DNA from: Helicobacteraceae bacterium
GTDB lineage: Bacteria; Campylobacterota; Campylobacteria; Campylobacterales; SZUA-545
Length of the DNA: 8,891 nt
NCBI GenBank assembly: GCA_031276985.1
Contig: JAISMA010000195.1
Coordinates: 1 to 8,891 of the forward strand
Direction: 5' to 3'
Below, in pieces: positions 1 to 5,832 of this stretch. Under the pieces are notes generated by a model. The model did not search any database. It was not told the origin of the DNA and saw only the letters and a program-made list of their open reading frames with translations. The translations under genes and the position numbers were made by a program. Positions within the stretch are counted from its first letter, which is position 1. The number at the start of each line of letters is the position of its first letter.

Positions 1-161
1 GGAGTTATGGTTTCAAGCGTCGCGCCGTTGTAATAGAGCGTTCGCAAGGCGTTGTTGGAAGCGGTCGTTTCAAATCTGCCCACGCGCAAAACCGCTTCGC
101 GCAAACGCTTATCGCGCAAAAACAAAAACGTAATGTCGCGATCGGCGACGGCATGCGCCGT
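1..161 (-). pseudogene. Partial coding remnant without a start, running off the left edge
   Basis: A minus-strand frame is open for 53 codons from 161 down to the window edge and reads like real protein, for example RDKRLREAVLRVGRFETTA and NALRTLYYNGATLET. Its codons (GAT CGC GAC ATT ACG, GAA GCG, AAC GGC GCG) match those of the genes further right, and the overlapping frames do not. It has no ATG: the frame opens directly after TGA-TAA-TAA (170-162), and the only possible starts are TTG or GTG codons without a ribosome-binding site. I do not recognise the family. It is either the broken 5' end of a gene that continues to the left or a frameshifted gene. A TTG-started intact gene is the alternative. 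The longer overlapping frames on either strand (5-205 minus; 3-407 plus) look like shadows because of their irregular composition. Confidence 0.35.
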
Positions 162-259
162 TTATTATCATTTGACGCGCAAGGTTGCAAAACAATAAAT
201 AACATTGGCTATGTTTTACGCAACGCGATCGCTTCCTGCCGTTCGTTTGTAGCCATAGA

Positions 260-293
260 GTTTCAATCCGCGCACCCCGAAAGGGATTGTGGC
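260..293 (-). repeat. Solitary CRISPR-repeat-like sequence
   Basis: Read on the minus strand, this 34-base stretch ends in GCGCGGATTGAAAC, the 3' end typical of many CRISPR repeats, especially type I-C. It contains CCCTTTCGGGG in the middle, where such repeats have their hairpin loop. On the plus strand CAATCC (264-269) and GGATTG (284-289) are exact inverted copies. I found no second copy one repeat-plus-spacer away on either side and no cas gene in the window, so this is not an array. It could be a decayed array remnant or a chance hairpin. Confidence 0.3.
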
Positions 294-302
294 GGGGAGG
301 AG

Positions 303-340
303 AAACGCGGGGGTTTTCGCAAAAACAAAAAGCCGCGTTT
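303..340. repeat. 8-bp inverted repeat downstream of the lipoprotein gene
   Basis: AAACGCGG (303-310) and CCGCGTTT (333-340) are exact inverted copies separated by 22 A/T-rich bases. The repeat lies 27 bases past the stop codon of the minus-strand lipoprotein gene, where a terminator would be expected. The loop is long and no clear T-run follows on the minus strand, so a role in termination is only a guess. Confidence 0.25.
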
Positions 341-366
341 TGTCGTCTCGCCGCGCCTTGTCGCTT

Positions 367-1218
367 TTATGGGCTTAGGTAATCGATATGCCAATCTATG
401 GATTTAGCGTCGTATATATTAAACCATCTATCGGGATCGTCCGCGCCGCACGAAGGGGACTTATTGCAACTAAATACGTTATTTGCTTTCGCAAGCTCTA
501 TATAATCGTCAAGCTTCGCTTTCATATTCGCGTCATAATTACGCATTACATAGAAAAAGCTAACGGCGGAATCTATCTTGCCGAATACCTCTTCAAATTT
601 CGCCGCGTTTGGAACAAAACTTCCGTTGCCCGAAAGCGAAAGCTCCAGCTCGTATTCATTGCCCGGATGGCGAACGCTAACCTTTGCGTGCATGCCGCTT
701 TCCACGTTGCATTTTTCGTAATTAGTACCCAAGTTAAAATAATCGGTATATCCGCTTAATCGCTTTTTTAGCTCGATTACTTCGTCGTCGGTTATAGTTT
801 TATACGACATTGCGCCGATTGTATGGCTAAGCGTAACGCCTCTGCTATCAAAAACGGGAAAACCCGCGTAATCTTCTATCGCGCCGTCGCCGTCAGACTT
901 TGGCTGTTCTTGCGCGCAATCGGGATAAACGCCGTTTGTCGTATTTTCGCCATCGTCTCCGCCTCCGCTACCGCCGCAACCAATCAACAAAAACGCGGCG
1001 ATCGCAACCGTTATAAGTTTGACTAACGCAGAAAAGCTCCCGCCAGAGAGAGAGAGAGAGAGAGAGAGAGGAATCTCTTTCTTAAACGAAGCTGAAGTTT
1101 TATTCGTTGTTTTACGCAAACGCTTTAGAGCGCTCAAAAAGCCGTGAAAAACCGATCGCTTTGCGCTCAAAGCGAAACCAACGTCCAAATTGTTAATCGG
1201 AAAAGTAATCAAGCGCAT
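367..1218 (-). CDS. Putative phase-variable lipoprotein of unknown function
   Basis: The protein has 283 residues from the chosen start. Residues 61-81 form a hydrophobic stretch ending in a lipobox, AAFLLIGC, with Cys81 as the expected lipidation site. A Gly/Ser/Asp-rich tether follows, then a soluble domain of about 190 residues with four cysteines (in PDC, EKC, FSC and PSC) that could form two disulfides. I do not recognise this domain. The ATG at 1218 is chosen because GGGAG (1230-1226) lies 7 bases upstream; the ATG at 1224 is too close to it, and the ATG at 1293 has no such site. The 80-residue leader before the lipobox is far longer than a normal lipoprotein signal (about 15-30), and no ATG, GTG or TTG lies close before the hydrophobic core. 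Residues 51-58 are LSLSLSLS, encoded by 13 CT dinucleotides. Changing the repeat number by one closes either alternative frame within a short distance (stops at 1025-1023 or 970-968), before a lipoprotein could be made. Lipoprotein identity is fairly sure; true start and function are unknown. Confidence 0.7.
   Translation of the reverse strand: MRLITFPINNLDVGFALSAKRSVFHGFLSALKRLRKTTNKTSASFKKEIPLSLSLSLSGGSFSALVKLITVAIAAFLLIGCGGSGGGDDGENTTNGVYPDCAQEQPKSDGDGAIEDYAGFPVFDSRGVTLSHTIGAMSYKTITDDEVIELKKRLSGYTDYFNLGTNYEKCNVESGMHAKVSVRHPGNEYELELSLSGNGSFVPNAAKFEEVFGKIDSAVSFFYVMRNYDANMKAKLDDYIELAKANNVFSCNKSPSCGADDPDRWFNIYDAKSIDWHIDYLSP
1045..1070. repeat. (AG)13 simple sequence repeat, (CT)13 in the gene's sense
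   Basis: Thirteen uninterrupted AG dinucleotides on the plus strand lie inside the 5' part of the minus-strand lipoprotein frame. Such tracts change length by slipped-strand mispairing. With 13 units the frame is open through the lipobox; with 12 or 14 it meets a stop within about 10-35 codons. In-frame states recur every three units (10, 13, 16). No other dinucleotide run of this length occurs in the window. Confidence 0.9.
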
Positions 1219-1225
1219 TATCATG

Positions 1226-1230
1226 CTCCC
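1226..1230 (-). promoter_or_regulatory. Ribosome-binding site deciding the lipoprotein start
   Basis: GGGAG on the minus strand is preceded by AAAAA and lies 7 bases before the ATG at 1218 but only 1 base before the ATG at 1224. This favours 1218 over 1224 and over the upstream in-frame ATG at 1293. Confidence 0.5.
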
Positions 1231-1300
1231 TTTTTCAAGCAATTTTGACTCGGATAATAACGCAATCGCGCTGAAAGCGGCGATAATTATCATCGCGTAA

Positions 1301-1324
1301 CTCGCGCAAGACGATCTCGCGCAA
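1301..1324. repeat. Short direct repeat in the divergent intergenic region
   Basis: CTCGCGCAA occurs at 1301-1309 and again at 1316-1324, a 15-base period, between the lipoprotein gene and the chemotaxis operon. It could be a regulator site or chance; nothing in the sequence decides this. Confidence 0.25.
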
Positions 1325-1347
1325 ACGACGAGATTTTAGGCGTTCGC

Positions 1348-1357
1348 CAAACGTTTG
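1348..1357. promoter_or_regulatory. Palindrome CAAACGTTTG upstream of the operon promoter
   Basis: This perfect 10-base palindrome is centred about 60 bases upstream of the expected transcription start of the chemotaxis operon, a usual place for an activator or regulator site. It is a candidate only; I do not link it to a known regulator. Confidence 0.25.
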
Positions 1358-1397
1358 CGTTTGAAAGAGTTTTGATCTCGTTTTTGAAATAAGCGCT

Positions 1398-1406
1398 TGT
1401 TATAAT
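1398..1406 (+). promoter_or_regulatory. Extended -10 promoter of the chemotaxis operon
   Basis: TGTTATAAT combines a perfect TATAAT (1401-1406) with the upstream TG of an extended -10 element. No TTGACA-like -35 box lies at the right distance; instead there is a T-rich stretch (1380-1385). This matches the housekeeping-sigma promoters of Campylobacterota, which often lack a clear -35. Transcription would start near 1413, leaving a leader of about 22 bases before the GTG at 1435. I see no flagellar sigma-28 or sigma-54 consensus here. Confidence 0.6.
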
Positions 1407-1423
1407 TAGAGCCAAAGAGCAAA

Positions 1424-1429
1424 AGGAGG
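1424..1429 (+). promoter_or_regulatory. Shine-Dalgarno AGGAGG fixing the GTG start at 1435
   Basis: A perfect AGGAGG lies 5 bases before GTG 1435-1437. The next in-frame ATG (1447) is 17 bases away, too far, so the GTG start is preferred. It is the strongest ribosome-binding site in the window, fitting the first gene of a long operon. Confidence 0.75.
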
Positions 1430-1434
1430 CGATT

Positions 1435-2772
1435 GTGGCGGTTGTTATGCGAAATATCCGCGTCGGTCGTCCGATTTCGCAGTGCAAACTGACGGATAGC
1501 AGTCGGCTGGTTTTGCTTGTCAATCTGCAAACTTCTTGCGTCGTAAAGATACTCGATTCTAAAACGCAGACCGATTTGGGCGGTTTTCACATTGAGCGAA
1601 CGCCAAATAACCGCTACGATTTTCGCGTTTCAAACCGTTTCGTTTTCGCGCATAACCGCGATCTTGGCGTCGTCGATCTGTATAGTCTGGACGCTCGCGC
1701 AAAGGCGCAAAGCCTAAACGTCAAGCCTTTTTGCGCCGCGAATCCGTCCGCTTTCGCCGTTAGCGACGACGGCAAACATTTCGCGGTTGGCGATAGGCGC
1801 GGCGTTTTTACGATCTGGTCGATCAAAAGCGCAAATCCAAAAGCGACGGCTAAAGGATTTGATCCGATCGCGCTTATCGAGTTTAGCGCGGACGCTCAAA
1901 AAACGGCGATTGCCTTTGAAAACGGCGATATTGCGATTGTCAAAGCTGATAATTTAGACGATCGGTCGCTTTTGAAACTGCATAAATCAAACGTTAGCGC
2001 GTTGAAATTCATCGCAAATCGTTTGATTAGCGCCGATCTTGACGGGCGCTTAGCCGCGTGGAACGCCGAAAACGGCAAGCTGGAACGGGTTTATACGATT
2101 GGCAAAGGAGCGATAAGAGGCGTCGATCGCGCCTTTGACGACCGCGCCGCGATTGTCGTAACCGAAGGCGGCGCGCTGGCTTTGACGGATATAAACCGCG
2201 ATCGCAAGGCGCTTGAAGCGGACGCTTTGGGCGAAGCGCTAGCGCTGGTAACTTTCGACGATAAAACGCAGCTTTGCGTCGTCGTAACCTCGTCGTGGAA
2301 TCTGCTGTTTTTCAATCTGCAAGCGGATAAAGCGATAGAGACGTTTTTAACGCCGCCAAACGACGACGAAAGCCTTGCGCGATCGGACGCGATTAAGGTT
2401 ATCGTAGTCGACGACAGCATAACGATGAGGCGGGTGATTCAAGCGGCGCTGAAAGCGGATTTTCCCTTGCTGGAGGTTATCGAGGCAAACGACGGCAAAG
2501 AAGCGCTTGAATTATTGGAGCAAAATCCCGATGTTAAAATTATGTTTTTGGATTGGAATATGCCCACTATGAGCGGCGCGGAGACAACGGCAAAAATTAA
2601 GGAAGCCAAGATTTATCCGAATCTTCAGATTATTATGGCGACCACCGAAGGCGGTCATGAGAAAGTTATGCAAATGCTTAGAATGGGCGTGGCGGGTTAT
2701 CTGGTCAAGCCGTTTCGCAGGGACGCCATAACCAAAATCACGCGCAAACTATTGGAGCGAATCGCATTATGA
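1435..2772 (+). CDS. Beta-propeller (WD40-like) / CheY-type receiver fusion protein
   Basis: The 445-residue protein has two parts. Residues 1 to about 310 are a string of short beta-strand repeats resembling WD40 blades, such as AFAVSDDGKHFAVGDRRG at 106-123 and DGRLAAWNAENGKL from 203, probably six or seven blades. Residues 321-445 are a complete receiver domain. It has the acidic pair D326/D327, phospho-acceptor D373 (in FLDWNMP), T403, K425 followed by Pro, and the CheY-like order VVDDSITMRR, ATTEGG, LVKPF. There is no signal peptide or membrane segment, so it should be cytoplasmic. As first gene of the operon that encodes CheA, it is the likely dedicated phosphorylation target, with the propeller as a protein-binding output surface. 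Receivers usually come first, with the output domain after them; here the order is reversed. The stop overlaps the cheV start (ATGA at 2769-2772). Domain calls are confident for the receiver and good for the propeller; the output role is inference. Confidence 0.85.
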   Translation: MAVVMRNIRVGRPISQCKLTDSSRLVLLVNLQTSCVVKILDSKTQTDLGGFHIERTPNNRYDFRVSNRFVFAHNRDLGVVDLYSLDARAKAQSLNVKPFCAANPSAFAVSDDGKHFAVGDRRGVFTIWSIKSANPKATAKGFDPIALIEFSADAQKTAIAFENGDIAIVKADNLDDRSLLKLHKSNVSALKFIANRLISADLDGRLAAWNAENGKLERVYTIGKGAIRGVDRAFDDRAAIVVTEGGALALTDINRDRKALEADALGEALALVTFDDKTQLCVVVTSSWNLLFFNLQADKAIETFLTPPNDDESLARSDAIKVIVVDDSITMRRVIQAALKADFPLLEVIEANDGKEALELLEQNPDVKIMFLDWNMPTMSGAETTAKIKEAKIYPNLQIIMATTEGGHEKVMQMLRMGVAGYLVKPFRRDAITKITRKLLERIAL

Positions 2773-3701
2773 CGACCGAGCCGTACGACATTCGCAAAAA
2801 CGTCGAGCAGATGACGGGCAGCCACCTGCGAAACATTATGCAGCTGGCGGTTTTCTACTCGGCAAACCGCGAAATATACGCCGTAAATGTGGCAAAAATA
2901 CAAAATTTCGTGATTTTGAGCGAGATTCAAATCGTGCCGAACCGCGAGCCAAACAGCATTATCGTCGGCGTGGCGCAAATCCGCGACGAGTTGGTAACTT
3001 TCGTCGATCTCGATCTGTGGCTTGGCGCGCCAAAACCCGATCCTTCGGTCTTTAGCGTCGGCGTGGTTTGCAGCGTCAATCGCCGCAGAATCGGCTTTTT
3101 CGCGCGCGAGATCGTCGGCATAGAGGACAAATACAGCTTCGAGCTGAAAATTCCCGATTCGCGCGCGCTTAAAATCCTGTACGTTACAAACGTAAAAATC
3201 GGCGGCGAAAACAAGCCGTGCGCGGTTTTCGACATTGAGCGGCTAATGTCCGATTGCGGTTTTCCGCCCGAAATGCCGCCGTTTGCGCCGCCGCCGAAAG
3301 AGGAGCTTAGATTTATCCGCAAAAAAGCGCTAATAGCCGAAGATAGCGTCGCGGCGGCGAAAAAACTAGCCGATTTTTTCGATTCGTTAGGCATCGAGTA
3401 CGAGTTGTACGCCGACGGCGCGGAGCTTATTTCGCGTTTGGATTCGATCGACGCGAGCGAAGTGGGACTGGTCGTAACCGATCTTGAAATGCCCGTGCGC
3501 GACGGCTATCAAGTAATCGCGCACATAAAGCAAAGCGAGCGTCTTAGCGCGTTGCCCGTCGTGGTTTATTCAAGCATGACGAGCAGCGGCGTGGCGGAGA
3601 AGGTCAAACGGCTTGGCGCGATCGATCACATCGACAAATCCGATACGAGCGCAATGTTTAAGCTGGTGGAACGATATATGAAAGAAAGGCGCGAGGTATG
3701 A
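2769..3701 (+). CDS. cheV: Chemotaxis coupling protein CheV (CheW domain + receiver)
   Basis: The protein has 310 residues, the usual CheV size. Residues 20-175 form a CheW-like coupling domain (FYSANREIYAVNVAKIQ, then GVAQIRDELVTFVDLDLWLG at the receptor/kinase-binding face). A proline-rich linker (about 166-177) leads to a receiver domain at 186-305. The receiver keeps its key residues: E191/D192 in AEDS, phospho-acceptor D238 in VVTDLEMP, S269 in YSSM, and K290. CheV links CheA to receptors, and phosphorylation of its receiver by CheA is thought to tune the coupling, so it may serve adaptation or act as a phosphate sink. It overlaps the preceding gene and the PAS gene by ATGA at both ends, so it is almost certainly translated together with them. 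GGAG at 2754-2757 is an acceptable ribosome-binding site. Identification is secure; which CheV paralogue it matches is not clear. Confidence 0.93.
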   Translation: MTTEPYDIRKNVEQMTGSHLRNIMQLAVFYSANREIYAVNVAKIQNFVILSEIQIVPNREPNSIIVGVAQIRDELVTFVDLDLWLGAPKPDPSVFSVGVVCSVNRRRIGFFAREIVGIEDKYSFELKIPDSRALKILYVTNVKIGGENKPCAVFDIERLMSDCGFPPEMPPFAPPPKEELRFIRKKALIAEDSVAAAKKLADFFDSLGIEYELYADGAELISRLDSIDASEVGLVVTDLEMPVRDGYQVIAHIKQSERLSALPVVVYSSMTSSGVAEKVKRLGAIDHIDKSDTSAMFKLVERYMKERREV

Positions 3702-4102
3702 GCGAAAGAAGCAAAATGATTGCGATCGACGAAAAAACTATGATCGTATCAGAAACCGATCGGGAGGGAATAATCCGATATGTCAACGACGATCTGCTGG
3801 AAATATCGGGCTTTAGCGAAGCGGAGCTAATAGGACAACGCGACGACGTTATGCTTCATAGCGCCGCGCCAAAATCCCTGTTGTCCGATATGCGCCGATC
3901 GCTAATGGAGAGCGGAATATGGAAGGGCTTTGTGAAAAATAGGACGAAAAACGGCGATTATTATTGGGTGTTCGCAACAGTTTTCGCAATCGATTCGGTT
4001 AACGGCGAAGGCTATCTCGCGGTTCGCACGAGGGCAAACGACGACGAAATCGCGCGATATGAAAGCGAATACGCGCAAGAACGATTGAAGGAGACGCGAT
4101 GA
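3698..4102 (+). CDS. Stand-alone PAS sensor protein, CetB/Aer-type
   Basis: The 134-residue soluble protein is essentially one PAS domain (about 15-115) of the Aer/CetB type: D21, G24-Y28-V29-N30, ISGFSEAELIG (36-46), then W75-K76-G77, KNRTKNGDYYWV (80-91) and the closing strand GYLAVRTRA. It has no membrane segment or HAMP domain. In Aer-type PAS domains an RHPDMP-like motif is involved in FAD binding. Here the matching stretch is LHSAAP (53-58): His54 is kept, but the Arg and Asp positions are lost, so FAD binding is uncertain. The start and stop overlap both neighbours by ATGA, and the next gene is a chemoreceptor without its own PAS domain. This mirrors the Campylobacter CetB-CetA two-protein energy-taxis sensor, so the likely role is to signal a redox or metabolic cue to that receptor. 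The PAS call is secure; ligand and partner are inferred. Confidence 0.85.
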   Translation: MSERSKMIAIDEKTMIVSETDREGIIRYVNDDLLEISGFSEAELIGQRDDVMLHSAAPKSLLSDMRRSLMESGIWKGFVKNRTKNGDYYWVFATVFAIDSVNGEGYLAVRTRANDDEIARYESEYAQERLKETR

Positions 4103-5820
4103 GGCGCGCTATTTCGACGCTTTATTGGTTTGCGATCGCCGCGACGCTGTTTGGCTCTTTTTTGTATCTCAAGTCGCAAACCGACGACGCGCGCGCGATC
4201 GCTACGGAAGTCGCTTCGCTTGCCCGCGTAAACGCCAGATTGGAAGTCGCGCTAAATATCGCGGCGTACATAGGCGAAGCGAGCGAAACGGAAAAAAAGA
4301 CGATAGAGGCGCTTATATCGTGGCTTAACGGCGACGATCCGCGCATTGCCGCGGAGATCAAAGGCTATTACGACGCGTATTTGGAGCGCGTTCGACAAGG
4401 CGCGATCGACGACGCCGCGCAGAGTTTCGCCGCGAGCCTAACCGCGCTTAGCGCAAAGGCGAAAGCCGCATTGGAAGCGAAGCGCGAGGAGCACGACGAA
4501 GCGGGCTTCAGCGTCGTTTTCGTAGGGTTGATAGGTTTCGGCGCGATCTTTTTGATCTTGGGAATCAGGTGGTATCTTGAAACAAAAACCAACGACGGCG
4601 ATCTCGTTCGCGTAGCGGAGCATATAGAGCGCTTTTCAAACTACATCGCCGAGCAATCAAACGAATTTGAGCGACCCGTCGCGGAAGAAGGCTCTATCGG
4701 CGAAATAATCAAGCATATCAACGACGCGGCGGATCGCTTTGAAAAACGGCGCGACGACAACGTTAAAACGCTTGGCAATCTGCTGCTGTTTTCGGCGCAT
4801 GTGGGCAAAGGGCATACGGCGCGGCGCGTAATCGGCAAAACCGACAACTATCTAAACTACGGGCTTATCAAAGTATTCAACCGCATGATTGAAAGCATAG
4901 ACGCCGCCATACGCCGCGTCCTTGACGCGCTGGAGTCCTACAAAAACGGCGATTATTCCGCGAAGATCGAATCGGGCGGGCTTGAAGGCGAAATGTTTCG
5001 CTTGATCGAGGGAATCAATACGCTAGGCGCGGCGTTAAACGCCAATACAGCGATGAACTACAAATACGGCATAACGCTGGATTCCGCTTCCAAAGAGCTT
5101 GCGAACGCCGTAGAGAGCCTTTCAAAAATATCGCTTAGTCAAGCCGATAGCGTGGATCGCATTACCGCCGCCGCGCGCGATATTATTCGGCAGATTCAGG
5201 AGACGACGCGCAAATCGGAGCAGATGGCGGCAATCGCTATCGAAACGAAAATGGCGGCGCAAAGAGGGTTGTCTTTGACGCAAGGAACGGTGGTCGCTAT
5301 GGAGGAGATCAACGCCTCCACTTCGCAGATCAAAGAGGCGATTGCGGTAATCGACTCGATTGCTTTCCAAACCAACATTTTGTCGCTCAACGCGGCTGTG
5401 GAGGCGGCGACGGCGGGCGAGGCGGGCAAAGGTTTCGCCGTCGTCGCGGGCGAAGTGAGAACGCTTGCGGGCAAAAGCGCGGAAGCGGCTAAAAAGATAA
5501 AAGATCTCGTGGCGCAAACGCAACTAAAAGCCAATGACGGCTTGTCGATCTCCAAAGAGATGATCGAAAGTTTTGACGCGCTAACGCGCAAAATCTCCGA
5601 CACGTACGATCTGGTCAAAGCCGTTACGGGCGCTTCGCAAGACGAGATGAAAAAAGCGGGCGGCATAAGCGATTCAATCGAAGAGCTTGGCGCAATCAAC
5701 CGCAAAAACAGCGAAGCGGCTATAGACGCGGGCAAAATCACGCGGCAGGTTTCGGCTCTTGCCGATCGGCTTGTGCGGGTGGCGCGGGATAAGCGCGTAT
5801 CGACGGAGCGCGGCGCGTAG
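4099..5820 (+). CDS. Methyl-accepting chemotaxis protein (two-TM chemoreceptor)
   Basis: The 573-residue inner-membrane receptor has TM1 at 5-24 and TM2 at about 137-156. They flank a periplasmic region of about 110 residues that looks all-helical, resembles a small four-helix bundle and has no cysteine. Next come HAMP-like modules from about 160 to 315, including the Campylobacterota-type stretch VLDALESYKNGDYSAKI and the following EMFRLIEGINTLGAAL. Then comes the signalling hairpin, with its tip around E435 (IAFQTNILSLNAA, EAATAGEAGKGFAVVAGEVR). The tip differs from the E. coli Tsr consensus at S429 (usually Ala) and T438 (usually Arg, a trimer-contact position in Tsr); both are, as I recall, common in this phylum. 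The C-terminus (VSTERGA) has no NWETF-type CheR-docking peptide. AAGGAG at 4088-4093 gives a good ribosome-binding site, and the start overlaps the PAS gene by ATGA. The PAS protein is a likely partner sensor, so the receptor may integrate a periplasmic and a cytoplasmic signal. The ligand is unknown. Confidence 0.92.
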   Translation: MRRAISTLYWFAIAATLFGSFLYLKSQTDDARAIATEVASLARVNARLEVALNIAAYIGEASETEKKTIEALISWLNGDDPRIAAEIKGYYDAYLERVRQGAIDDAAQSFAASLTALSAKAKAALEAKREEHDEAGFSVVFVGLIGFGAIFLILGIRWYLETKTNDGDLVRVAEHIERFSNYIAEQSNEFERPVAEEGSIGEIIKHINDAADRFEKRRDDNVKTLGNLLLFSAHVGKGHTARRVIGKTDNYLNYGLIKVFNRMIESIDAAIRRVLDALESYKNGDYSAKIESGGLEGEMFRLIEGINTLGAALNANTAMNYKYGITLDSASKELANAVESLSKISLSQADSVDRITAAARDIIRQIQETTRKSEQMAAIAIETKMAAQRGLSLTQGTVVAMEEINASTSQIKEAIAVIDSIAFQTNILSLNAAVEAATAGEAGKGFAVVAGEVRTLAGKSAEAAKKIKDLVAQTQLKANDGLSISKEMIESFDALTRKISDTYDLVKAVTGASQDEMKKAGGISDSIEELGAINRKNSEAAIDAGKITRQVSALADRLVRVARDKRVSTERGA

Positions 5821-5832
5821 GCGCAAGAAGCG

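Noticed and set aside
260..400. A CRISPR array
   Set aside because: Only one repeat-like unit; no repetition at repeat-plus-spacer spacing and no cas genes.
3..407. Plus-strand frame open across the left end, with an ATG at 153
   Set aside because: Irregular Cys/Arg-rich composition. Its first part is antisense to the more gene-like minus frame, and its middle is the CRISPR-like element read as protein.
388..1026. Plus-strand frames opposite the lipoprotein gene (388-759 and 823-1026)
   Set aside because: Antisense to a frame with a lipobox and coherent codon use; no ribosome-binding sites or recognisable domains.
2927..3394. Minus-strand frame of 155 codons opposite cheV
   Set aside because: Shadow of cheV; no start signal and no recognisable domain.
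5196..5741. Long minus-strand open frame of 181 codons opposite the receptor gene
   Set aside because: It lies antisense to the conserved signalling domain, has a Ser/Ala/Ile composition typical of a reverse shadow, and has no ribosome-binding site.
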